Source: Arachis hypogaea (taxonomy: Eukaryota > Streptophyta > Magnoliopsida > Fabales > Fabaceae). From it: 64,000 nucleotides of DNA. This document shows, piece by piece, positions 10,376-21,130 of the stretch (position 1 is the stretch's first letter; every line of letters starts with the position of its first letter). The notes under the pieces are model-generated. The model saw only the letters and a program-made list of their open reading frames with translations. It did not search any database and was not told where the DNA came from. The position numbers were made by a program, and so were the translations under genes. The stretch covers positions 116,786,449 through 116,850,448 of the forward strand of contig NC_092047.1 in the NCBI RefSeq assembly GCF_003086295.3. Reading direction: 5' to 3'.

Positions 10376-12937
10376 ATGGAGACTGAAGAGAGCTTTTTGG
10401 TATTGGTGCACTCTTCTGGAAAAATAAAGAAGAGTAAGAATCACGGTGTGAAGTTTACCGATAGAGAACCACTGAGTGTTTTCATCAGGTCATCTAATAT
10501 ATTGTTAGATCTGAAGACTAGTATATTGCAGAAGTTGGGCGCGCGTGGCACAAAGTGGGTGAAGAAGCTATTCTACAAGATTCTTATTGCGGTTGTGTCA
10601 ACCGGTGTGAAATATGAAACATTCGTGATACAATCGGATGAAGATATGCAGGTGTTGTTTCATTGTCATCGGAGTTTCCCGGAAGTTAGGATACATGCGA
10701 GTTATTTGCGAAGTTGGAACATGGCATCAATAGTTCTGGGGCATCGACGTTGAACCCTCAATCGACCCCGATGGGGGTGCCTCTACCTCGATGCCCGTCG
10801 TTGCACCTGAGTGTTTGTTGGAGTACCAGCCAGCTGGTCCAGTTGGAGTATTTACCTCAGCTCATCCATCTCCAGATGTTGGACGTGAGGGAGAACCGGA
10901 TCGGGTTGAAAATGCGATGCTAGAGGATGATTCGGATGAAGAGCCTGCTGACATTGGAAGGGACAGCAATGATGATATTCCGACAAGGTATGGCAGGACA
11001 TGTCAGCCACCATCAAGTTCCGACACACATGAGCAACCTGCACACTTTTCTACCCTAAACTTGGAAGCCGTCGGCCAAGCTTCGGAGTCTGTTCCAACCT
11101 TTGGGGGTCAAGATTTGCACGAGGGAAATGCTGTAGTTGAATTTCAAGTTGGCTAATCTTTCCAAAGTAAGGAGGAAGATGTTCTTACTATAAAGGATTA
11201 CAGCATTCGCCGTGGTGTTGAGTACAGAGCGATAAAGTCGGATCATCTTAAGTACCATGGGAGATGCAAGGAGTTCAGTAAAAGTTGCACGTGGATGACA
11301 TCAGCCTTCGAGCGCGAAAGGGCACCTGGGAGGTTCGACGGTACAACGGACCACACACATGCTTGGCTACATCGATATCAAGCGACCACCGACAGCTTGA
11401 TTATCACGTCATCTATGCAAAGATCTTTCCTCTGGTTCGAGCTAATGCAGCGGTATCGATAAAGGTGTTGCAAGAAGCTACCGAAGCAACGTACGGGTTC
11501 AGGCCAACTTACAGGAAGACGTGGTTGGCAAAACAGAAGACAGTAGCATAGATATACGGGGACTGGGAAGAGTCCTATGCCGAAATACCTCGTTGGATCC
11601 TTGGTTTGCAGTCTACCATGGAGGAGACCATTGCCTTGATGAAGACGTCTCCAGTTCGAGTCGGTGATGAAGTTGACCATTCCACCGTGTACTTTCATCG
11701 TCTTTTCTGGATATTTTCTCCTTGTGTTGAAGCCTTCCGACATTGCAAGCCATTGATCAGTATAGACGGTACTCGTCTGTATGGCAAGTATGGCGGGACT
11801 TTGCTCCTAGTGATCACCCAAGATGGGAACTCCAACATCTTGCCTATTGCTTTCAGTCTCGTGGAAGGGGAAAATGCCGAGTCGTGGTCTTTCTTCCTAA
11901 CCAACCTTCGCCAACATGTGACTCCGCAACAGGGGATACTGGTCATCTCGGATAGGCACAACGGCATCAAGGCTGCATTAGAGTCACCTAACAGTGGGTG
12001 GTTACCCCCTCATGCGTATCAAGCATTTTGTATTCGGCATGTTGCAGCTAACTTCTCACTCAGTTTCAAGGGTACGGATGCAAAGCGTTTGCTTGTGAAT
12101 GCTGCTTATACAAAGACTGAGGCAGAGTTTCGTTATTGGTTTGATATAATATGGACTGAGAATCCGGCAATGTGTGATTGGGCGAACATAATAGACTACG
12201 ATAAGTGGACTCAGCACCAGGATGGTGGCAGACGATTCGGTCACATGACGACCAATATATCTAAGTGTGTTAATTCTGTTCTGAAGGGTACAAGGAATCT
12301 TCTAGTTACCGCCCTGGTGAAGTCCACATATGGTCGGCTAGCGGAGTTGTTTGTGATTCGTGGTCAAATGGTGGAGGCTCAGTTGGCCAGCGGTGCCAAG
12401 TTTTGCCAGTCTTTTATGAAGGCGATGGAGCGCAACTTGAGAGACTTTAGGTGCTTCACTGTTACGCTATTCGATAGACACCAGTCTGAGTATACTATTG
12501 CCGACACGACACCGATCGGGAGCTTCTCGCTTGGGACGTACCGAGTATCCCTTCAGGATTGTACATGCGACTGTGGATACTTTCAGGCTCTCCATTATCC
12601 ATGTTGCCATGCGATTGCATGTTGTGCCCAGTCATGGCTTGACTGGTCTGTCTATGTCGACGAAGTCTACACTATGCAAAAGGTGTTCAGGGTGTACCAG
12701 ATGGATTTTATGCCTCCAATTCCAGAGGGATTTTGGCCACCTTATGATGGTCTGACTGTTATTCCGGATCCTACCCCGAGGCGTTGTCATGATGGACAGC
12801 CGAGGTCTACCAGAATCCGGAACAACATGGATGAGGCCAACCCTAACCGATCGAAGCGATACGGCCTCTGCAGACAGCCTGGACACACGCGTAGATCTTG
12901 CCCTCAGAGAGGCTCCACCGTAGCTGGTGGTTCATAG
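10376..12937 (+). pseudogene. mudrA-like MULE transposase, frameshifted with two or more stops
   Basis: The N-terminal part (10376 to about 10740) resembles the MuDR N-terminal domain. After frame changes near 10740-10790, an acidic linker (DDSDEEPAD) follows, then a stop TAA at 11154-11156, then the MuDR/FAR1-type zinc-binding region (DYSIRRGVEY, HLKYHGRCKEF). The frame shifts again near 11310, and a TAG interrupts at 11549-11551. From 11552 the catalytic domain is open to 12937, with the first acidic residue in SIDGTRLYGKYGG and the second in VISDRHNGIKAA. A SWIM zinc finger (CTCDCGYF...CCHAIAC) and a C-terminal knuckle follow. In the knuckle the first cysteine is a tyrosine (YGLCRQPGHTRRSC), a further loss. 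This copy cannot make an intact transposase. Confidence 0.92.
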
Positions 12938-13138
12938 GACTTGTAGTGTTTGTGCTTTTAGTTTTTGAATTTTGTTTTGTCATGTAGCGATTTATGTTTT
13001 TGGGTGCTAGTATTAATGCCTTGTGGCTATTATATTTTTTATGGCTTCATATATTTTATGACGGTTATGACTTGTTACTTATGACTTTATATTTGTATGG
13101 CTTCATATATTTTGCATCATGATTTCTTACTATCCGCT

Positions 13139-15912
13139 AAGTCCTCAGATGAGATGTGATCCGGTGAAGCAACGCCGAGGTCGTCTGACCCGCCGGTCTC
13201 TATGTACCAGGGGGACCTCATCACCACCCTCATCATCGTCACTGTCTGAGTCATCGTCCCCTCCCTGGGGATTTGCATCTGGTGTGATAGCATGCGACTT
13301 AGATAGACCGGCCTATGATGATCTGGGCCCCGCGAAAGCAGACGGGGGTGTCCCACCCAGCGCAAACGTGTCGTCGATCGGTCCAGAGGGAGGCTTGTTC
13401 AGGTCGACATCTACCCGTGCCTGGGGTCCAACAAGCGGAGACCTGCGCCTAGCCAGCTCATCCTCCTGCATGATCATGTTGATCTCATCTAGAAAATGTT
13501 ACCCTCCAAACTCTGCATCGAGGCCCTCACTACCGAGCAAGTCCGACAACATCTGACCAGGGCTAATATACGGCTGATGCTCCTGCAAACTATCGTCACA
13601 CGTAGGGACCCCAGCGAAGTAGTCTCCGAATTCGCAACTAGGAATGTCAGCACCCCCTGATCCCCCTACTCCCCCGACCCCACCTCCACCGCCATGACCA
13701 TCATCGGGTCCCCCGTCATCCCCGTCACCACCTCCCCCTGGACCCTCGTCCCTCCCACCGCCGTCACCATCCAATCCGCCACTGCCAGGTTGGGCACGGC
13801 CTCGTCCACGACTTCTGACTCCACCTCGCCTCCCAAGTCCCCTTCCCTCCATGACAATAATGGCCTCCTCCAGCCATATCCACTCACGCTGGCTAGATCG
13901 AGTCCCAACACGCTGCCTCCTAGCGACCCTACAGTTGTCCGGAACATCAGGTAGCTGGTCCATGTCCGGGCGTCGTCCGGGGCCTCGCTCAATCGCCTGA
14001 GTTGGTATCGCAGCTGCCCTAGGGTCAACTAGGATGAGCTCTGGCGATAAAAACCTCCTGCCGTGCTGATACTACCAATCAAGGTACTCATGAGAAAGTC
14101 CTGTATCAGGTACGATGTCAAACTGTAGCATGTGTTGCGCCCTATCTGACCAGTGAATGTGCTAACTCTGCAGTGTTAATGGAAACCAACGATCTCCACC
14201 CCTCCCATCCTTTGACATCAGAAAATCTATGTTCAGGACAGCACGTGGCCGACCCTGAACCCCACCAAACTAAGGAAGAACCTGATCTACCAGATGCCAC
14301 TCAATGATAGCAAAATAGATCAATGCTGTCGTAACCCTCCACAAAGTCATATGGCGTGGCTCCAAGATCTCGGGATATACCACCTGCACGACCTCTACCA
14401 GGCTATATGGCATCCATAAAAACTGCGCATTCAAGTTCAAATTGTTAGTCCACATAAACTAAAAAAGATTCAAATACAACATGAACAAGAAAATACTCAC
14501 ATCCCCCGACTAGAGCAAATCAATCCTCAGTCTCCAATTCGCGACACGAGGCCCCTTGTCGCTCAAGCTCGGTTGATAACCTCCCCATCGGATAACCACA
14601 ACATTTAGTTAACAATAATTGTAAATGCTAAATGAATGGGAAATAGTTCGCATGGCTAAATGGAGACTACCTCGAGGCCAACGGCCAATGAAAAACATCA
14701 TATCCGTCCGGCCGAAATCCAGGGAACCTCCAAAAGATCCACGACTGGAAGAGCTGCAGTGGACCAGCCAACTTGACGACTTTTTTGTTCGCCACACGGC
14801 ACATGCATCTGTATAGCCATGACAACGCAGCGGAACCCCAACTGTACTGACCCATGTCCTCCAACCTAGCGACATAAGGCAGCCATCGGATGTGGAGGTG
14901 GGTACCTGACTTGTCCCCAAACAGCTGTGTCGATATGAGCATCATGATGTACGCACGGGCGTACCTCATAACCGTCTCGTCATTTGCCCCCTGTGGAAGC
15001 TCACTGAATGTCTCCTCAAACCATGTGCACCTCACTGTGAACTTATCGATGCAGTTCGCAGGAGGCAACACCCCGAGCAGCTCTTCAAACCACACCCATG
15101 GTGGTCGGCCACCCTCTATATACCGCGGAAAGTCTGCCAGGCAGCCGCTAACATACTGACCGCCGATTGGGAGACCAAGGTGGTACGTTACATCCTGTAG
15201 GGTTATTGTGCACTCCCCAAACGACATGTAGAATGTATGTGTCTCAGGGCGCCATCTCTCTACGAAGGCGCTGACCAACAGCTCGTCCAATCGAAACCAA
15301 CTCTCGTTCAATCTTGCAAGATGGTACAGACCAGCCATCTGCAAGTAAGGAATGATCCTATCATCCAACATCATACCGTGCTGCCGTCTCATGCTGCTAA
15401 TGCATCGATGGGGCTGCTTAAGAATAGAAGATGATTTCTCACATTCGTCACAAAAAAACCTCTCAATGCATCAAAATTTCTAGTTACCACAACATTGCAT
15501 GCCATCACTTTGCAAACATTTTTACAATGAATTGCTATCAATCTTTTATAGATAGAAATGCTAACCACTACATTACTCACGATCCAATTCTTCGTACTAA
15601 CAAAAAAATTACTAATATGAGATTAAAACATGTTCTTTTTTATTAACAAATATAAAAAACAGTAGTTAACCATGTTCATTACTCTACACCTAACCCTATT
15701 CTATAGTTAATGACTCACTAAGACTGAAATGAACTAAATTCAAATATCTGTTTCTGGATTTATTTTAAAAATCCCACACTAACAGTTCTAACTAACTACT
15801 AATTCATTTAAAAACAAATTAAATATTAAAAAACACTAACCTCGAGGTGGACGGCTCCAGCAATATGCGCGACTCCATCAAGTCGATATAGACGATTCGG
15901 GTCGTCCTCCAT
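13139..15912 (-). pseudogene. Plant mobile domain (PMD/MAIN-like) gene of the MULE, decayed
   Basis: Exon 1 (15912-15841, 24 codons, MEDDPNRLYRLDG...) ends at a GT donor. Exon 2 (15413-14671) starts after an AG acceptor in the same frame and holds the PMD core: WFRLDELLVSAFVERWRPET, TFYMSFGECTITLQDVTYHLGLP, WVWFEELLG. Further exons (about 14605-14515 and 14457-13139) carry GPRVANWRLR, FLWMPYS, a WFPL segment and a C-terminus with an Arg/Gly-rich then Gly/Asp-rich run and an acidic tail. TAG codons interrupt the later exons (for example in LRIDLL*SGD, VLP*FGG, LDW*YQH), so it is a pseudogene. PMD proteins related to MAIN/MAIL1 act in the nucleus in gene silencing. The transposon-encoded forms have no proven function. 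Confidence 0.85.
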
Positions 15913-15989
15913 GCATGCAGAGTCGGTCCAAACCGAGTTGCTTCCAGAGAATCTCAAAACTGGGTGGTGGGGTTGGGAGTGGGGTATGA

Positions 15990-16345
15990 GGTTTCTGGGT
16001 TCGAATCAAGTAACTTCGATTTATTTATATAACGAAGAAGCAAGTAAATCGAAACAAGTCAGTTCGATTTACAAAACCATGAAATCAAAACAAGTGGATT
16101 CGATTTACGTGGGTTTTGAATTCTGTGGGCTAAATCGAATCGTGTTAATTCGATTTACATGTTTTCTTAAATCGAATTCACTAAATTCGATTTATTCATT
16201 ATCTTATCACGAACGTAATTCGAATTGAGTTGATTCGATTTGCATTCAAATTTTTTTCTCACTTAATTCAAATCATTTAAATTCGGTTTATTACGTGTTT
16301 GGCTAAATCAAATTTACTCAATTCGATTTATATAGAAATTACATT
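15990..16345. repeat. Cluster of AATCGAATTNN..TTCGATTTA palindromic words
   Basis: Inside the right end of the composite MULE the word TTCGATTTA and its complement TAAATCGAA recur many times at 20-40 base spacing. The same words fill the arms of the MULE at 49701-51268 and stretches at 43250-43480, 48600-48790 and (eroded) 25840-25950. This suggests a shared subterminal repeat of one MULE superfamily lineage. Confidence 0.7.
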
Positions 16346-16433
16346 ATAACTTTGACGTTACAATTTTTGATTTGGGACATTCAGAACATTTTCAAATGCA
16401 GTTGGTTTAACCAAGTCATTTGCCCTATATATT

Positions 16434-17400
16434 ATTAAAGTTAGAATGTATATATTAATATTTTAAATCAGTTAATGGTAGGAACATACGTTATTATATT
16501 ATTAGAATAAATATTTATTATAAAATATATTAAATATAAATTATTCAAATTATACATAAAATTATTTTTAAATTAGAAAACCAAATTATTATATCATTAT
16601 CAGTAATTAATAATTTTTTTTAATTTTAAAACATTATAAATAAATACATAGATTCTGATTAAATAAATATATTAGTCTATTAAATATAATCTTTTAAATT
16701 AAATTTTTAGAATAAAATAATATTTCAAGTTTTTTCTTCGAAATCCATTGTATGTTTTAGATAATTTGATATTTTGTTTCTTGACATATTAAATATGATT
16801 TTATTTAGATATTTCTTATTATTATATTATTAATTAATAATTTATGTTCTAATCTTAAAATATTATACTAATAGAAGAAATATATATGTATATTAATATA
16901 TAATTATAATAAAAAATATTTATATATTATTAAAATTAGAATGCGTGCATTAGTATTTTAAATTAATGAATGGCAGGAATATATATATGATTATATTATT
17001 AAGAGAAAAATAATATTTTAATTAATTTATTTTTAATTGTACTAAACATATAAATCATATAAATTATATTACAACTATATATAATTATTTATTCTTAAAT
17101 TAAAAAATTAAATTATTATATGATTAATTAATAATTTATTTTTCAATCATAAAAGCATGATAATTAAATGCATAAATTCAGGTTAAGGGATAAATATGTT
17201 AATCTCTTAAATAAAATTTTTAAATTAGATTTTGATAATAAAATAATATTTTTAGTTATTTTTGTTGAAAAACTTGTGATTAATTTATAATATTTTTTTC
17301 AGGTATGATTTTATTTTAATGTTCTTTATTTTTTTTTTTTGCGTATACATAGGTGTTTTAAGAGTGTATAACTATTAGGAAAAAATATTTTAAATAATAT
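16434..17400. repeat. Diverged tandem repeats, about 495-bp period
   Basis: The unit starting TTAAAGTTAGAATG at 16435 is repeated at about 16930 (TTAAAATTAGAATG), with the same downstream order (TTTTAAAT..TTAATG..AGGAA, ATTATATTATTA, a long AT tract, TAAATACATA/TAAATGCATA near the end). A third, weaker relative starts near 18719 beyond the foldback MITE. Non-coding, over 80 percent AT. Confidence 0.6.
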
Positions 17401-17895
17401 TAAATATTTTAAAGTTTATTTTATACAAAATTATAAATAGAATAATTTTTTATAATGACTATAACTAAGAAGTATAGAATAAAATAATTATTAAATATAA
17501 CGTATATTAATTAAATTATTACCATTAATGAAAGAATTAGTGTAAATAGATACATTATTAATATATAATTATAAGATAAATAATATTATAATTTAATACT
17601 AATTAAACTGATCATTAGATTTATTATTGTAATGAATACATGAAAAAAAAAATCAAATATCGTTTGTATTTTTTCAAATTATATGACACTTTTAACCTAT
17701 TAGTATATAACAATTAAATCCCTTAAAATAATAATAATTAGAATTTAATCAATTCGTATGTACATGTGCGATGCAAAATATAATTAGAACTTAATAATTG
17801 AAATTATAATTTCTTAATAAAAAAACATTCATTTGAATGTTAAGAGAAAAAATATTTTAAATAATAGTAAACATAAATGAATATAATATATAAAC

Positions 17896-18636
17896 GAGTA
17901 AAGTATCATTTTTGTCCCTAATATTTGAAGTAAGTCCTAAAGTTATTCCGAACATTTCAATCATCTTATTTAACTTTCTAACGTTTTAAAATTGGCTCAA
18001 TATTGTCCGGCCGGGATCTGTTAACAGAATTGACGGCGGGACAAAATTAAGACGATTTTAAAACATTAGAAACTTAAATAGAATGAAAACGTTGGGGACA
18101 AAAACGATACATAGAAATAAATTTTAATTTTATCCTTCAATAATATTAATTTTTTACTGTACATAATATTTAATTATTTTTAATTACATCTAAGTAAATT
18201 ACACGTAATCACATTATTTTCATTCTAAATAAATTTTTTTATATTTTTATATTAACTTATAACTTTTTTAAGTGTAAAATTATAAAAAAATAAATTTATT
18301 TAAAATGAGAATAATGTGATTAAGTGTAATTTATTTAGATGTGGTTAAAAAATAATTGAATATTATGTACAGTAAAAAATTGATATTATTGAAGGATAAA
18401 ACTAAAATTTATTTCTATGTATGATTTTTGTCCTCAACATTTTTGTCCTATTTAAGTTCATAACGTTTCAAAATTGTCTCAATTTTGTCTCGCCATCAAT
18501 TCTGTTAATGGATTCCTAACGGCAGGATAACATTGAGCCGATTTTAAAATGTTAGAGACTTAAATAGGACGATTAAAACGTTAGGGACAACTTTGAGACT
18601 TACCCAAACGTTAAGGATAAAAACAATACTTTACTC
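17896..18636. mobile_element. Foldback MULE-type MITE (741 bp)
   Basis: The ends are inverted copies: GAGTAAAGTATCATTTTTGT at 17896 and the complement of GAGTAAAGTATTGTTTTTAT at 18636. The inverted similarity continues through most of the element, so it could form a long hairpin. Flanking 9-mers TATATAAAC (17887-17895) and TATATAAAT (18637-18645) match at 8 of 9 positions, as expected for a MULE target-site duplication. No coding sequence. Confidence 0.85.
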
Positions 18637-18645
18637 TATATAAAT

Positions 18646-19570
18646 TTATTATATAATGAAATATAAAAACCATGTATATTAATATATTAGTATACAAATG
18701 ATAAGAAATATATATTATTATTAAAGTTAAACATATATAATAATATATAAACGGTAAAAATTATATATGATTAAATTCATGATGTGTGCTTTAACGTTTT
18801 GAATCAATTAATAGAAGAAAAATATATTATGATATTATTAAGAAAAGATAATATTTCAATTTATTATTAATTACATACATTAAATGTGATTTATACTACA
18901 ATTATACATATGGATGGCTAATTAATAATTAATAAATTTAAACAATAAATTTTGATATCTATCTTGATATCTATCTATATGAGGATAAATTTGGTCAATT
19001 TGAGTCAAATCAATCATGTTAAAAGAGAATGATTCTAAAATAAAAATATTTAAATTGCTTTAAATAAAAATTAAATTAGATATTTTAATTTTAGTCAACT
19101 TTTTTATTCTCAATAAATTTTTAAAACAAAATAATTTTTTTAAAAGAAATTAATTTATCATGTAATAAATTTTTTATTAAAAACTACCAAAAAATCAATT
19201 TTTTTGACAAAAAAGATTTTTAAAAAATAAAAATTTATTCAAGATCAAAGTATCTAATTTAAAATTTGTTAAAAATCAAATTAAATATTTATTAATCTAA
19301 AATAGTGATATAAAAAGAATAGATATGATAATTTCTAATTTAATAATGTCATTATAAATTATGTAGACATATAATATAAAATAATTATGTGTGAACATAT
19401 GTAAAATGATACTATCAAAAACAAAAATGACAAAACCATTGCACTATGTATAATGATAAAGATTCATATGTAATTTTTTATATTAAATTAATAATTAAAA
19501 TTTATTAATAATTTTACTAAATTATTATCTAATAATTTTTAATTATTAATTTTATATAAAAATATATGTA
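18646..19570. other. AT-rich intergenic DNA, nothing recognised
   Basis: About 900 bases of very AT-rich sequence. Apart from a weak third copy of the 495-bp repeat near 18719 I see no genes, terminal repeats or tails. Confidence 0.5.
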
Positions 19571-19739
19571 TATAAATTTCTACCAAGTTAACGAACATCA
19601 TGTATTACAATATATTACATAAAGTAATATCTAATAATTTTAATATATATAAACAGTCTAAGCAATAATTAATGCTGGTAATAATGTATAGCACCAAAAT
19701 TCATATAAATTTACGATTTTTCCCCTTTCTTTTGTCTTT

Positions 19740-19832
19740 TTTTTTTTTTTTTTACCAAAAATATGAAGCTCGAACTCACAACCTCTTAATTGAGTATGAG
19801 GAGACTATGCCATTTGAGCTATTACTCATTGG
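19740..19832 (-). mobile_element. Short tRNA-derived SINE with 17-bp target-site duplication
   Basis: On the minus strand a tRNA-like promoter is seen: an A-box-like TAGCTCAAATGGCATAG, then a B-box GTGAGTTCGAGCTTC, then a terminal A run (T run on the plus strand from 19740). The flanks 19723-19739 and 19833-19849 are identical 17-mers beginning CCCTTTCTTTTG. The same site in the right foldback arm lacks the insert. Length is about 93 bp, so it is a very short or truncated member. Confidence 0.88.
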
Positions 19833-20197
19833 CCCTTTCTTTTGTCTTTAAAAAGCACTAAAACAGTTAAAAATATACAGGACCTAAGAATAAAAAAACG
19901 CTTTTATACACGTATAGTATCACGGTAATAAACTAATAATGGATAGAGTTAGCTAATGTAATAATTGTATATCAAATTATTAATTAAAAAAAAAGTTATT
20001 ATAAAAAATGTATAAACTCTAGCTTTAAATACAAATATTATGTATTTATTAAATAAATAAAAATGCTATTTGTAGGTTTGTATTCTAAAATTATTTATTA
20101 AAATTAGTTATTATATATTTGTATATAAATATATATAATTAAATTTATTCTTAATATATATTTTATATTCTAATATATATTCTATACTAATAATTAA

Positions 20198-20202
<5 letters not shown>

Positions 20203-20239
<37 letters not shown>
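20203..20239. repeat. (AT)n microsatellite
   Basis: An uninterrupted dinucleotide AT run of about 18 units within the foldback spacer. Confidence 0.9.
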
Positions 20240-20240
<1 letters not shown>

Positions 20241-21101
20241 CATAATTATAAAATAAAATATTTAAAATTTTATATTAATAATAATTTTAACTTGTGCTTC
20301 TAGACATATATATTAGTTAAATCTTTTTATAAATATCAAAGAAACTTTACATAAGTAACTATTTTGATAAAACACTCATTATTACGTCATATACTATATT
20401 TATATAAAAACTTCTTTTTATTCTTAAGTTTTGTGTTTATTTAGGCGTCTATTAAATCGATAAAAAAAAATTTTTAATAAAAAATATCTTTTTTTATTTT
20501 TAGTGTGTTTGATAAATTTTTAATAATAAAAGTAAAAGTACTAAAAAAATAAAAATAATAACTTTTCTTTAAAAATTATAATTAATTTTTTTTCTTAAAA
20601 AAATATAATTTTCACATAATAAATGAACAAAAAAATACTTTTATCTTATTTTACCCAAACATAATTGATAGATAAAAAAATATTTTTACATAAGATATCC
20701 AAATATAAAATCATTTTTACTTTTGTAAAAGATCTTTTAAAAAAATATCATTTAAAAAAAAAATCTTTTCCGAGAATATTGCCCAAACAAGTCTAAATTT
20801 GTATATCTATAACTGTTTTAGCGCTTTTTAAAGACAAAATGAAAAAAAAAAATCTTAAATTGATATAAATGGGTAATGCTAGAAAAATTAAAAAGTCTAA
20901 ATTTATTTTATTTAATATTAATTCTAATAATAATTAATAAATAAAATAAGGTAAATTTTGGTTTTTTTATTTATTTTTTACCAAATATTTTGATATTAGA
21001 TATTACTTTATGTAATATTATATTGTAATACATGATTTTGGTTAAGTTATAGAGAGTACAATGGTTTAGACCTTTAGTTACAACTTACAACACTGGCCAC
21101 C

Positions 21102-21108
21102 TATAAAT
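21102..21108 (+). promoter_or_regulatory. TATA box of BBE-like gene 1
   Basis: TATAAAT lies 29 bases before the first ATG (21131) and 50 before the second (21152). With the usual 25-35 base spacing transcription would start at about 21130-21140, which favours the second ATG (Met8) as the translation start. Confidence 0.6.
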
Positions 21109-21130
21109 TCAGGATGAAATGAAATTCTGA

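Larger units (their letters stand above)
10040..16425. mobile_element. Composite MULE carrying a mudrA-like transposase and a plant mobile domain gene
   Basis: The ends form a short imperfect inverted repeat: AGGGCAATTCAC at 10039 and the complement of AGGGCAAATGAC ending at 16426 (10 of 12 match). Between them lie a MULE transposase pseudogene on the plus strand and a convergent PMD pseudogene on the minus strand. The 9-base flanks (10031-10039 and 16426-16434) agree at only 6 of 9 positions, so the duplication is eroded or the ends are slightly misplaced. TE-borne PMD genes are known in plants. Placing both genes in one element rests on the terminal repeat and their contiguity. Confidence 0.72.
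19578..21047. repeat. Large foldback structure upstream of BBE-like gene 1
   Basis: The left arm (about 19578-19885) and right arm (about 20795-21047) are inverted copies. Shared words, left arm versus complement of right arm, include CATGTATTACAATATA, ACATAAAGTAATATCTAATA and TTTGTCTTTAAAAAGC followed by CTAAAACAGTTA. The left arm additionally holds the SINE. The about 0.9 kb between the arms is AT-rich and non-coding. The right arm ends about 80 bases before the gene 1 ATG. I do not find a convincing target-site duplication, so the element class is open. Confidence 0.7.

Noticed and set aside
15990..16345. Regularly spaced TTCGATTTA words as a CRISPR-like array
   Set aside because: This is a plant nuclear sequence, the spacing is irregular, repeats are degenerate and occur in both orientations. 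They are MULE subterminal repeats.
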